DNA of 64,000 bases from Pantanalinema rosaneae (GTDB taxonomy: Bacteria > Cyanobacteriota > Cyanobacteriia > Leptolyngbyales > Leptolyngbyaceae). The stretch spans positions 24,110 through 88,109 of the forward strand of contig NZ_JBLZFZ010000029.1 of the NCBI RefSeq assembly GCF_050753385.1, written 5' to 3'. The first letter of the stretch is position 1, and every line of letters begins with the position of its first letter. Of this stretch, positions 16,998 to 26,387 are shown piece by piece. A model generated the notes under the pieces. The model did not search any database and was not told where the DNA came from. It saw nothing but the letters and a program-made list of their open reading frames with translations. A program made the translations under genes and the position numbers.

Positions 16998-18169
16998 GCT
17001 TCATGTTTGAACCCCTCACCCAGCTAATGTTAGACATTCCCACCCCGGTAGAGCAGGACTCCTGGCAGCAGAGTCAGTTAGCCTCTAGTGGGCGAGGACA
17101 ATGGCAGACCTTTCTGAATCATCTCTGTGTCACGGTGTTTTTGCCCTGGCTGCAAACTGAATATGTGCCAACGGCAACCACGACCCTGACTGCCAGCACC
17201 TTACCCACAGTTTGGGATGTGGTGAATGGGACAGTGCTGTCCTGCGATCGCAAACGTCTGGTGCTAATTCCAGATAAAAGTGTAGATACCAGTGAATTGC
17301 GAGTGCCGCAGGAATGGGTGGATGTCCCTGGTTGGGCAGGGGATTATTTTCTGGCGGTGCAGGTGAATGCGGATGCCGGTTGGTTACGGGTTTGGGGATA
17401 TACCACCCATGAAATGCTGAAAACAATGGGTACTTACGATCCTGGCGATCGCACCTATGGTTTAGATGCCCAGCAGGTGATTCAAGATGTTAGCGCCCTA
17501 TGGGTTGTCCAGCAACTGGCGGCGGATGAACCCACTCAAGCCGCGATCGCCCCTTTGCCCACGGTTCCAGTAGTACAGGCGGATCACCTATTGCAACGAC
17601 TAGCAAATCTGGAGCTTGATCAACCCCGATTAGAGATTCCGTTTGAGTTATGGGGAGCGTTGATCACGGATGATGGCTGGCGGCAACGCCTCTATCAGTA
17701 CCGTCAGGGTCAATCAACGATCGTTCATCCAATTACCCAATTGGGACAATGGTTCCAGCATCAGTTTGAGGCAGGTTGGCAGGCACTCGAAACGTTGTTG
17801 GGAGAGGATGCTAATCTTGCCTATAGTTTTCGGCAAACGGCTGACTTAACCGATGTGCCAATTAAGGGAGCAAAACTGCTGCAATTGCCCACTCAAGCAG
17901 TGCTACTATTAGTCTCTGTAGAAGCGATGCCCAATGACGATCAGGTGGGGATTCGGGCTCAATTACGATCGCGCGATCGGCAAATCTCCTTACCGGAGGG
18001 TCTGAGTTTGCATCTGTTAGCGACGGATGGTGAGGTGATTCAGTCGGTACAGGCTCGACAACAGGATGAGGCGATTCAACTGAAGCGGTTCAGAATTCCC
18101 TCTGGCACTCCATTTACCCTTCAGATCACCTGGGAAAATGAAGTGTTTACAGAACCGTTTATCGCTTAG
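16994..18169 (+). CDS. DUF1822 family protein
   Basis: 391 residues, no signal peptide and no obvious transmembrane segment. It matches the cyanobacterial DUF1822 family, whose members are regularly found between a sigma factor and a CHASE2 protein. The ATG at 16994 overlaps the sigma-factor stop (ATGA) and has a strong GGAGGAG at 16982-16988. A start at 16943 would run 50 nt into the sigma gene and is rejected. The coupled order suggests that the product works with the sigma factor, possibly as a regulator or as a CHAT substrate. This role is inference; the family has no established activity that I know. Confidence 0.8.
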   Translation: MSFMFEPLTQLMLDIPTPVEQDSWQQSQLASSGRGQWQTFLNHLCVTVFLPWLQTEYVPTATTTLTASTLPTVWDVVNGTVLSCDRKRLVLIPDKSVDTSELRVPQEWVDVPGWAGDYFLAVQVNADAGWLRVWGYTTHEMLKTMGTYDPGDRTYGLDAQQVIQDVSALWVVQQLAADEPTQAAIAPLPTVPVVQADHLLQRLANLELDQPRLEIPFELWGALITDDGWRQRLYQYRQGQSTIVHPITQLGQWFQHQFEAGWQALETLLGEDANLAYSFRQTADLTDVPIKGAKLLQLPTQAVLLLVSVEAMPNDDQVGIRAQLRSRDRQISLPEGLSLHLLATDGEVIQSVQARQQDEAIQLKRFRIPSGTPFTLQITWENEVFTEPFIA

Positions 18170-18202
18170 GAGATTGATCGAAACAAACGAGCGCAAGCCC
18201 CC

Positions 18203-20560
18203 ATGAGCTATTTGATTATTCTAAATTTGGGCAAAGGTGATTGGCTGCATGGCTTTCCTAAAACGATCGCCCAACTCTGGGACGATCGTCATCCGAGTCC
18301 CATGCAATTTACGGGTAGTTTGCCACCGATGCCGGACTTAGCCAGCCTGTATCAAGAATGGCAAACGATGTATACGGCACTTTACTCTAATTTGGGTTGG
18401 CGACAGGGATTGCGGCATCCCGGCTTTGAAGTAGACGAAACGGATATTACCCATATCTCGCAAGCGGAGTTTGATCGTCTCTGTGAGCGACTGCGTTCTT
18501 GCCTCAATACCTGGCTGAGTGATCACGCCTTTCAGAATATCGATCGACAACTGCGTACTCACCTGAATCCCAGTGACACCATTCGGTTGATTATTGTGGC
18601 GGACGATGCCCGATTGCTGCAATTACCCTGGAGTTTATGGGAGTTTTTAGAAGATTATCCTCAGGCAGAAGTGGCATTGAGTTTACCGGAATATGCCCGA
18701 TCGCTGAAACTGGCGACTAATCAAGCAAAACGGCGAGTCAAGATTCTGGCGATCTTAGGCAACTCGGAAGGCATTCAAGTCACACATGATCAACAAGTTC
18801 TCCAACAATTGCCCCAGGCTGAAGTGAAATTTTTAGTGGAGCCAACATCACAGGAATTAAATCAACAATTGTGGCAACCGGGTTGGGATATATTGTTTTT
18901 TGCTGGGCATAGTTCCAGTGTTAGTAAGGGCATGATTCAGTTAAATCAAACTGAACGTTTAACGATCGATCAATTAAAGTATGCTCTACGAACGGCGATC
19001 GCCCAAGGATTAAAGTTAGCAATTTTCAATTCCTGTGATGGCTTAGGACTGGCGCAAGATCTAGCTGACCTACAAATTCCCCAAGTGATTGTGATGCGGG
19101 AACCTGTCCCCGATCGAGTTGCCCAAGAATTTCTCAAACATTTTCTGGTAGCATTTGCGGGGGGACGATCGCTGTATCCCTCGGTACGGGAAGCCAGAGA
19201 ACGTTTGCAAGCCTTAGAACCAGAGTTTCCCTGTGCCAGTTGGTTGCCTGTGATCTGTCAAAATCCGGCAGAAGTACCGCCAACCTGGGAAGATTGGTGT
19301 GGCAAACGTCGCGTCTGGCTACGTCGTCCCAGTCGTCAAGAGCTTCGTACCGTGGGGGTGAGTAGTCTGGCGATCGCGGGTGTGATCATGGGAGTACGCT
19401 GGCTTGGCGGCTGGCAATCCTTAGAACTGGCGGCATTTGATACCTTAATGCGACTACGTCCCCTTGAGAGCCGGGATGAACGCCTATTAGTCGTGACAGT
19501 CACCGAGCAGGATATTCAGGCGCAGGGAACCGATGCCCGTCGCAGTTCCCTATCCGATCGCACCCTCAAGCAACTGTTATCGGTGCTGGAACGCCATCAA
19601 CCAGCGGCGATCGGCTTGGATATTTACCGCGACTTTCCGGCGAATGAACCGGGGTTAGCCCAACAAATGCAACAGAGCGATCGGCTGATTGCGGTGTGTA
19701 AACGGGCTTTATCCCCAGCCAATCCCACCGATATCCTGCCACCGCCGGAGGTTCCTACAGCCCAGCTAGGATTTAGTAACTTTGTTGCTGATCAGGATGG
19801 AGTGGTGCGACGACACCTGATGATCCTTTCGCCCAATACCACATCACGCTGTACTACCCCCTATGCTTTTAGTGTGCAACTGGCGGCTCGTTATTTAGAG
19901 CAACAGGGGATCACAGCCCAATTTACGCCTGATAAAGATTTACAGTTTGGCAATACGGTATTGAAACGGCTGCTTGGTAGAACGGGAGGCTATCAAGCCA
20001 TTGATACGGGGGGCAGTCAACTTCTGTTGAATTACCGTAATCTCCAGACCGGTCAGGGATTATTTAATACCTCGCCGCGAGAGATTGCTCGTCAGGTGAC
20101 GTTACAGGAAATGCTGACCGGACAGGTTAACCCCAGTGCAATTAATAATCGTGTTGTGCTAATTGGTGTCACCGCTCCCGGTAGTGGTGATTACTGGTCT
20201 ACGCCCTATGGCAGGGGATTATCCGCCCAAATTCCCGGAGTCATGCTACAAGCTCAAATGGTCAGTCAAATTTTAAGTGCCGTGTTCGATCAGCGTCCTC
20301 TGCTCTGGGTATGGTCACAATTAGGCGAAAGCCTGTGGATTTTGGGCTGGTCGTTTACAGGAGGAATTTTAGGCTGGTATTTCCGCCGTTTAACTTTGTT
20401 AGGATTATCAGTCAGTATCACGATCGCGGTTCTGGGCGGAATCTGCTTACTTCTATTGATCCGGGGGGGATGGGTGCCCCTAGTTCCATCTACCCTGACT
20501 CTGGTAACGACGAGTAGTACCGTTGCCTATGCCCTCAGATGGAGAAAAATCGATGACTAG
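18203..20560 (+). CDS. CHAT-CHASE2 fusion membrane protein
   Basis: 785 residues. The N-terminal ~360 residues form a CHAT domain with candidate dyad His236 (FFAGHSSS) and Cys278 (FNSCDG). A transmembrane helix (~383-401) leads to a CHASE2 domain (~405-690), the extracytoplasmic sensor of many bacterial kinases and cyclases. Three helices (~695-775) end in a short cytoplasmic tail, RWRKIDD. No kinase or cyclase domain follows, so the output must be the N-terminal protease-like domain on the cytoplasmic side. This suggests that an outside signal read by CHASE2 controls a caspase-like domain. It lies 33 bp after the DUF1822 gene and overlaps the DUF928 gene by 8 nt. Confidence 0.88.
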   Translation: MSYLIILNLGKGDWLHGFPKTIAQLWDDRHPSPMQFTGSLPPMPDLASLYQEWQTMYTALYSNLGWRQGLRHPGFEVDETDITHISQAEFDRLCERLRSCLNTWLSDHAFQNIDRQLRTHLNPSDTIRLIIVADDARLLQLPWSLWEFLEDYPQAEVALSLPEYARSLKLATNQAKRRVKILAILGNSEGIQVTHDQQVLQQLPQAEVKFLVEPTSQELNQQLWQPGWDILFFAGHSSSVSKGMIQLNQTERLTIDQLKYALRTAIAQGLKLAIFNSCDGLGLAQDLADLQIPQVIVMREPVPDRVAQEFLKHFLVAFAGGRSLYPSVREARERLQALEPEFPCASWLPVICQNPAEVPPTWEDWCGKRRVWLRRPSRQELRTVGVSSLAIAGVIMGVRWLGGWQSLELAAFDTLMRLRPLESRDERLLVVTVTEQDIQAQGTDARRSSLSDRTLKQLLSVLERHQPAAIGLDIYRDFPANEPGLAQQMQQSDRLIAVCKRALSPANPTDILPPPEVPTAQLGFSNFVADQDGVVRRHLMILSPNTTSRCTTPYAFSVQLAARYLEQQGITAQFTPDKDLQFGNTVLKRLLGRTGGYQAIDTGGSQLLLNYRNLQTGQGLFNTSPREIARQVTLQEMLTGQVNPSAINNRVVLIGVTAPGSGDYWSTPYGRGLSAQIPGVMLQAQMVSQILSAVFDQRPLLWVWSQLGESLWILGWSFTGGILGWYFRRLTLLGLSVSITIAVLGGICLLLLIRGGWVPLVPSTLTLVTTSSTVAYALRWRKIDD

Positions 20561-21323
20561 ACCGAGCTTACTGACAACCATCCTTGGCTTCATGCTGATT
20601 GGTACTGTTTATTTACCGCAACCAATTGCGGCTCAAAGCATGCAACCAGATCACCATGCTCCTACTGCCAATACCATTCCCTTTCTCAGTCCAACGCCGC
20701 CCGATACCGGAGAACCCACAACAGGAGCCGATCGCGGTGGTTCGACTCGCGACCCGATCGTGGCATTAGTCCCCCTGGCAAAATCTGCTGGTACTCAAAT
20801 TGATCAACGTTGGGGCTTGACTACCGTCGATCGTCCCACATTCTGGTTTCATTTACCGGATCAAATACTGGCGAACCAGGAAGCAACATTTACCCTACGG
20901 GATGGGACTGGAGCAATGGTGTATCAAACGAAATTTACCACTCCCGCCACCGCACCCGTCACTTTTAAAGTCGTTTTGCCTGCTACAGTTCCACCATTAG
21001 CGGTGCATCGATCGTACCGTTGGCAGTTAGCGATGGAGCTACCGGAAGTCGATGATCTACGGATGATTACCGGCTTAGTTCAACGCAGCCAACCTTCAGC
21101 CCAATTGCGACAACAACTGGCTACAGCCAAAACGCCCTTTGAACAAGCGGTGATCTATGCCCAACATGGAATTTGGTACGATGCTTTGACGATTGTGGGC
21201 AATGAGCAGCTAGCCGGACGGCACGATAGCGCGATCGCGGCTGCCTGGAGTGATCTGCTGAAACAAATCAAGTTACAAGGGATTGCGGCGGTACCAATTC
21301 GATCGCTCAAGCATAACAACTAA
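20553..21323 (+). CDS. DUF928 family exported protein
   Basis: 256 residues with a signal peptide (~residues 1-28, ending near PIAAQS). After a low-complexity linker comes the DUF928 domain, with GLTTVDRPTFWFHLP (~residues 88-102) as the clearest signature, then a beta-rich middle and a helical end. The start at 20553 sits in ATGACTAG, overlapping the CHAT-CHASE2 stop by 8 nt, with GGAGAA upstream at 20541. The start at 20523 is rejected for lack of a matching signal peptide. Expected in the periplasm or lumen, it could act as ligand or partner for the CHASE2 sensor; that is inference from gene order. Confidence 0.85.
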   Translation: MTRPSLLTTILGFMLIGTVYLPQPIAAQSMQPDHHAPTANTIPFLSPTPPDTGEPTTGADRGGSTRDPIVALVPLAKSAGTQIDQRWGLTTVDRPTFWFHLPDQILANQEATFTLRDGTGAMVYQTKFTTPATAPVTFKVVLPATVPPLAVHRSYRWQLAMELPEVDDLRMITGLVQRSQPSAQLRQQLATAKTPFEQAVIYAQHGIWYDALTIVGNEQLAGRHDSAIAAAWSDLLKQIKLQGIAAVPIRSLKHNN

Positions 21324-21419
21324 AGTCCCCGCCTTTACCTTTTCTGTCGTTTGTTAGAGGGAAATTCCTTACCAGTTCATTACCATGCAGGGGCCGATCG
21401 CTAAATTCAGCTCTGCATC

Positions 21420-23000
21420 ATGCCTGATCGAGACTCCTCCAGAAATGAATCCAACCTTGATCTGTCCCCGAGACAGGAGCGCCCTTCCGATCGGGCATCG
21501 ACCCTGCTCCAGGAGCGGGAATTAGAGACTCACCTAGAGATTGTTGAGCGGGGTGCCCAACCATTACAAACAACCCTGAAGCGATACTGGTGGGTGATTC
21601 CGATCGCGGCGATCGTTTTGACGATCGGTGGCATTACGGCTGTGCGCTTACAGGAAAATGCCCGGGAAGAAACCACCATTGCTACTCCTACCCGACTCTC
21701 GGTGCAAACGGCAATAGCCCAGCGCCAACCCATTCAAGCCTGGACTTCCAGTGAAGGAACGGTGCAGGCGGTCAAATTTCAACATCTTAGCTTTGAAGAA
21801 GCTGGGGATGTCACCTATCTGGCACAGCGGGATGGGCGACGGTTGCGGGCGGGCGATCGAGTCAGGACAGGCGAACTGCTAGCACGAATTGATGCACGAA
21901 CCTTGCAAGCCGATGTGCAGCAGGCAGAAGCTAATGTCGCTGAAGTACGCCAACAGCAGGCTGCCGCCGGAGCAGAAGTTGCCGCCGCCCAACAACAGGT
22001 GGCACAGGCACAGGCACAGGTGCAACAGACCCAGGCGCAGGTACGGCAGGCGCAGGCCAGCCTGACTCTGGCACAGACAGAATTCCAGCGCTATCAATTG
22101 CTATTTGAACAGGGAGTCATCTCCGCCAGCGACCTGGATACACGGCGCAATGCAGTACAGGATGCGGCAGCCAATTTACAGGCTGTGCAGGCGCAGGTGA
22201 ATGCGGCCCAGGCACAGGTGAGAACAGCCCAGGCTCAGGTACAGTCTGCCCAGGAACAACGGATTGCGGCGGCATCGCGGGTCACGACGGCTCAGGCTGC
22301 ACTGTCCCAGACCCAGGTGGCGTTGGAAGGTACAAGCATTTATGCACCGTTTGATGGCGTGATTGCCTATCTCAATATCACGGAAGGGGAGTATTTTTCG
22401 CCTCAGATTGTCACCTCCCAACTGGCAGGCAATTACCAGGGGATTCTGGAGCGGATTCCGATGGTGATTATTGATCCTGCCCAGTTTGAAGTAATTGTGG
22501 ATCTGCCGGGAGAACGGGCAGAGCGGGTGCGTTCGGGACAGACGGCAGTGGTGGCAGCGGAAACCGCCTCCCGTAACAGTTCCATCTCGACCTCAGCTTC
22601 AGCGAGTGACAATTTGCTTGCTAACGCCAGGGCAAGGGGTGAGGTTTTTTCGGTGAATCCGGCAATTAGTCCAGGGGGTCGGGCGGTCGCCGCTAGAGTC
22701 CGTCTGCAACCCGAAACTACCCAGATGTTACAGCATGGGGAGCGGGTCACCACCTGGATTGCCACGGCAACAGATCCCAATGCCGTAGTCGTGCCCTTAA
22801 ACACGGTGGTACAACGCAATCAACAATCCTATGTGTTTGTGGTGAATCAAGCTGGAACCGTCGAGCAACGCCCGGTGGAATTGGGGATTACGGGGATCGA
22901 TCAGCAGGCGATCGCCCGTGGCGTGAATCCAGGGGAAGCGATTGTGATCCAGGGGCAGAATCAATTGGTGGATGGGGTCCCGGTTCAGGTGGTGGAGTAG
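21420..23000 (+). CDS. RND efflux periplasmic adaptor (HlyD/AcrA-type membrane fusion protein)
   Basis: 526 residues. A cytoplasmic N-terminal extension (~1-55) precedes a membrane anchor (WWVIPIAAIVLTIGGI, ~57-72). A split biotinyl-lipoyl domain flanks a very long alpha-helical hairpin (~160-300), rich in Ala and Gln with QAQVQQTQAQV-type repeats. Beta-barrel and membrane-proximal domains follow. It links the inner-membrane pump encoded 6 bp downstream to an outer-membrane channel, which is not encoded nearby. The 65-residue cytoplasmic extension is longer than in classic AcrA, and no lipobox is present. The substrate is unknown. Confidence 0.88.
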   Translation: MPDRDSSRNESNLDLSPRQERPSDRASTLLQERELETHLEIVERGAQPLQTTLKRYWWVIPIAAIVLTIGGITAVRLQENAREETTIATPTRLSVQTAIAQRQPIQAWTSSEGTVQAVKFQHLSFEEAGDVTYLAQRDGRRLRAGDRVRTGELLARIDARTLQADVQQAEANVAEVRQQQAAAGAEVAAAQQQVAQAQAQVQQTQAQVRQAQASLTLAQTEFQRYQLLFEQGVISASDLDTRRNAVQDAAANLQAVQAQVNAAQAQVRTAQAQVQSAQEQRIAAASRVTTAQAALSQTQVALEGTSIYAPFDGVIAYLNITEGEYFSPQIVTSQLAGNYQGILERIPMVIIDPAQFEVIVDLPGERAERVRSGQTAVVAAETASRNSSISTSASASDNLLANARARGEVFSVNPAISPGGRAVAARVRLQPETTQMLQHGERVTTWIATATDPNAVVVPLNTVVQRNQQSYVFVVNQAGTVEQRPVELGITGIDQQAIARGVNPGEAIVIQGQNQLVDGVPVQVVE

Positions 23001-23006
23001 GGCGCA

Positions 23007-26000
23007 ATGAGTCAGTCCCCGCCACCGCAATCTCGTCCAGATCGCCCCCCGTCCGCGATCGCCCGCTTCTTTATCCTCAACACCCTGTTTGCCATCCTGG
23101 TGAGTCTGCTGCTGGTGGTTGGCGGTGTTCTGGGCTACTTTTCCCTGGTGAAACAGGCGAATCCTGATATTGACATTGCTGTTGCCACCATTACCACCAC
23201 CTGGGCGGGAGCCGATCCCCAGACGATTGAACAGCAGGTGACGAATGAAATTGAGACGGGAATCAGTTCGGTAGAAAATGTGCGGCAAATCCGCAGTGCT
23301 TCCTACACGGGATTTTCGGTGATTAATGTGGAGTTCACTTCGGAAGCTGATGTGAATCGCTCGATTCAAGACCTGCGAGATGCCGTATCCCAAACGATCG
23401 CGGATTTGCCGCAGGATGCGGAACAGCCAATCGTGCAGCAGGTTTCCGTGGATGATGCGCCGATTCTGACTCTGGCATTATTCGGTAACATTGATCCGAT
23501 CGTCATCAGTCGTGCCGCCGATCGCATTGAGGATCGGCTGGAACAGGTAGCTGGGGTGAGTGAGGTGAATCTGGGCGGAGCCAGGGAAGAAGTGGTGCAG
23601 GTGCAGATGAACCCGTATCAGTTGGCGAATCTGGGCATTTCTCCCACCACCGTTGCCAACCAGATCCGCAGTGCCAACCAGGATGTGCCGTTGAATGAAA
23701 TTGAAAGTGATGTGATTGGCACCCAGGTCCGCTTTTTTGGGCGGTTTCGACGACTGGAAGACCTGCGCCAGCTCCCGATCGCCCGGTTGAATAATCGCGT
23801 GGTACGCCTGGAGGAAATTGCCACGGTGCGCCGAGAACTGGAACAGGAGGCAACCCGCGCCTTTATTAGTGTCGATGGCAGCGAGTACGAACCCGTGGTC
23901 AGCGTCGGTGTGACCAAAGTGCCAGGACAGGATTCGATCGCGGTGATCGATCGCGTCCTCAACACGATGGAACAGTTGAGACAGGATCCCAATCTCTGGG
24001 TCTACGGCATGGATTACCGGGTGATTGCCAATGAGGCGGACATTATTTGGGGAGAGTTAGGCAATTTGTTCGTCAACGGGTTACAGGCAATGGCAGCGGT
24101 GTTTGCGGTGCTGTTTGTTGCCCTCTCCTGGCGGGAGGCACTGATTGCCGGATTGTCCATTCCCCTCACCTTTCTCGGCACGCTGGCGGTGTTGTGGCTG
24201 ACCGGACAGACCCTCAATATCATGGTGCTGATTGGCATGGTGCTGGCGCTGGGGATTCTGGTGGATGTGTTCATCCTGATGATGGAAGGAATGCACGATG
24301 CCATTTTTGTCAAAGGCTTACCCTTCAATCAGGCAGCTCTCAGTACGGTCAAAACCTATGCCCCGCCTGCCTTTGCTGGACAGTTGACCACCATTCTCGC
24401 CCTCGCTCCCCTGCTGGCGATTACGGGAACGTTGGGTCGATTTATTCGACTGCTGCCGTTTACTGCCATTACCTGTCTGCTGCTTAGCTTCGCGATCGCT
24501 ATTCTGATCGACATTCCCCTCTCCCGCTATCTGTTGCAGGGAGTGCGGGGAACGGAGCAGAAGTCGCGGGTCGATCGCTTCAGTGAGCAGGTTTCTCGGC
24601 GGTTTGCCACCTGGAGCCTGAACCATACGGTGAAAACGAAAAAAACAGCCCTCGCCTGGACTCTGGGAACGTTAGTCCTGTTTATCTTCGCCGTTTTGAG
24701 CTTTACCCAGATTCCCACAGAATTTTTCCCCGAATCCGACCAGCGCAACTTCAGCGTTAACGTGGAACTGCCCCCGACAACGACCCTGGCGACCTCCCAA
24801 ACCGTGGCGGATAATCTGGGCAGACTATTGCAGGAGCAAACCACCCTCAGTAGCGTGATCAAATATGTCGGGCAACGCAGTGCCCTGGTCGCTTCTGGGG
24901 AACTGCAACCCGCAGAAGGCAGCTATCTGGTGGGTTTTTCTGGGGTGTTTAAGCCAGAAGAGGAGCGGCAGCAAACGTCGATCCAATACCTAGATCAACT
25001 GCGACCACAACTGGAAGCGGCGTTGAACCAGTATCCCGGTGCCACGTTGGTGGTGAATGCCCAGCAGGCGGCAAGCACAGGCGATCCGATTCAAGTGGAA
25101 CTCCAGGGCAGTGACATCAACCGTCTGCGCCAGATTTCCCAAGCGGTGCAGGCAGAGTTACGCCAGGTTCCCGGTGCGATCGACGTGCGCGACAATTTGG
25201 GTGCCCTCCAGCCCGATTTACAACTCATCCCCAGACGGGAGGAACTGAGTTTTTATGGATTGACTGCGAATGAGTTAGCAGCCCAGGCAGGGTATTACAC
25301 ACGGGCGATCGACGTGGGCAATTTTGTCCTGGGAGGCAATGAGGACGACCTGGAAATTCGTCTCAGCACTGCCTGGTCATCTCGCGATGGAGCCGTGGGA
25401 GGCCCGACCCGCCGGGATGAACTGCTGGCAGTCCGATTCTTCACAGACAATGCTGATCAGCCTGTGGTAGCCGCCAGTGCGGTGATTGATGCCGTACAGA
25501 GCGAAGCTCCCCTCTCTATTACCCGGCGGAACGGACAGCGGACAGTGACGGTGCTTGCCAAGAATGAAGGGCGCACCGTGGGGCAAATTTTAAGTGCCTT
25601 AGAACCGTCGCTGAATCAACTGCAACAGTCCTGGGAACCGGGATACTCCTACAGCTTCGGCGGGGAAACGGAAGATCAGGCAGAAACCTTTGGTTCGGCG
25701 GGGCAGGCATTGGGACTGGCCGTTTTCCTGGTGTTTGCGGTGCTGGTGTTGCAACTGGGTTCCTTCCGCCAACCCCTGATTGTGCTGCTGGCGATTCCCC
25801 TGGGGTTGATTGGTACGTTAGGGGGCTTCTTCCTGGTGGGGCTGCGCTTTTCCTTCACAGCCTTCATCGGCATCATTGCTCTGGTGGGTATCGTAGTGAA
25901 TGATGCGATCGTCATGGTCGATACCATGAATAGTTATCAGAAGGAAGGCAGAAAGGTACGTCAGGCCGCCGCCAATGGAGTCAGCGATCGCCTGCGTCCC

Positions 26001-26225
26001 ATTATCACCACCACCGTTACCACTATTATTGGGCTGATCCCCCTTGCCCTCAGCGATCCCACCTGGTTGCCCCTGTGTAGCGCGATTATTTTTGGATTAA
26101 TTACAGGCAGTCTGGGAGCCTTACTGATTGTACCGGCGGTTTACCTGCTGCTGACTCCCAAAACAACACAACCTACAGAAGCAATTACTATTTCAACTGA
26201 AGGAGAGAAGCTGAAGGTAGGATGA
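23007..26225 (+). CDS. RND-family inner-membrane efflux pump (AcrB-like)
   Basis: 1072 residues, the usual length for the family. The first transmembrane helix (~residues 25-46) is followed by a large porter domain, with the typical PDIDIAVATITTTWAGADP opening and a second such loop after the seventh helix. Helices 2-6 (~340-500) and 8-12 (~860-1040) are evident. Sequence around GILVDVFILMMEG replaces the usual GLLVDDAIVVVEN: the first Asp (near residue 417) is kept but the second is Val. The C-terminal half keeps GIVVNDAIVMVD. It exports substrates by proton antiport. Operon with the adaptor gene. Confidence 0.88.
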   Translation: MSQSPPPQSRPDRPPSAIARFFILNTLFAILVSLLLVVGGVLGYFSLVKQANPDIDIAVATITTTWAGADPQTIEQQVTNEIETGISSVENVRQIRSASYTGFSVINVEFTSEADVNRSIQDLRDAVSQTIADLPQDAEQPIVQQVSVDDAPILTLALFGNIDPIVISRAADRIEDRLEQVAGVSEVNLGGAREEVVQVQMNPYQLANLGISPTTVANQIRSANQDVPLNEIESDVIGTQVRFFGRFRRLEDLRQLPIARLNNRVVRLEEIATVRRELEQEATRAFISVDGSEYEPVVSVGVTKVPGQDSIAVIDRVLNTMEQLRQDPNLWVYGMDYRVIANEADIIWGELGNLFVNGLQAMAAVFAVLFVALSWREALIAGLSIPLTFLGTLAVLWLTGQTLNIMVLIGMVLALGILVDVFILMMEGMHDAIFVKGLPFNQAALSTVKTYAPPAFAGQLTTILALAPLLAITGTLGRFIRLLPFTAITCLLLSFAIAILIDIPLSRYLLQGVRGTEQKSRVDRFSEQVSRRFATWSLNHTVKTKKTALAWTLGTLVLFIFAVLSFTQIPTEFFPESDQRNFSVNVELPPTTTLATSQTVADNLGRLLQEQTTLSSVIKYVGQRSALVASGELQPAEGSYLVGFSGVFKPEEERQQTSIQYLDQLRPQLEAALNQYPGATLVVNAQQAASTGDPIQVELQGSDINRLRQISQAVQAELRQVPGAIDVRDNLGALQPDLQLIPRREELSFYGLTANELAAQAGYYTRAIDVGNFVLGGNEDDLEIRLSTAWSSRDGAVGGPTRRDELLAVRFFTDNADQPVVAASAVIDAVQSEAPLSITRRNGQRTVTVLAKNEGRTVGQILSALEPSLNQLQQSWEPGYSYSFGGETEDQAETFGSAGQALGLAVFLVFAVLVLQLGSFRQPLIVLLAIPLGLIGTLGGFFLVGLRFSFTAFIGIIALVGIVVNDAIVMVDTMNSYQKEGRKVRQAAANGVSDRLRPIITTTVTTIIGLIPLALSDPTWLPLCSAIIFGLITGSLGALLIVPAVYLLLTPKTTQPTEAITISTEGEKLKVG

Positions 26226-26316
26226 ATTTCTACAGTAGCAGGGCAATGATCTGGAAACCCTTAGCCAAAGAAAATCTCTCCTGGGTTAGAGCCTGAGAGC
26301 CAGCTACCCTCTGTAA

Positions 26317-26379
26317 GATTTCTGTTTAGTGAATGATTTAGTTAGCGAGCGATCGCTTACAGTTAACCTTACAGAAATC
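26317..26379 (+). promoter_or_regulatory. Inverted repeat upstream of the CGTase-like gene
   Basis: GATTTCTGT (26317-26325) and ACAGAAATC (26371-26379) are perfect complements 45 bp apart and end 8 nt before the start codon. This could be an operator or a leader hairpin that covers the ribosome-binding site. No known riboswitch pattern is recognised. Confidence 0.35.
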
Positions 26380-26387
26380 ATCTAACA

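Noticed and set aside
22433..22819. 128-codon frame opposite the efflux adaptor
   Set aside because: Composition mirrors the coding strand of a clear HlyD-type gene; chance open frame.
26226..26387. Possible TPP-type riboswitch (CTGAGA-like bases near 26290)
   Set aside because: The rest of the conserved thi-box pattern is missing, and the downstream gene is not a thiamine gene.
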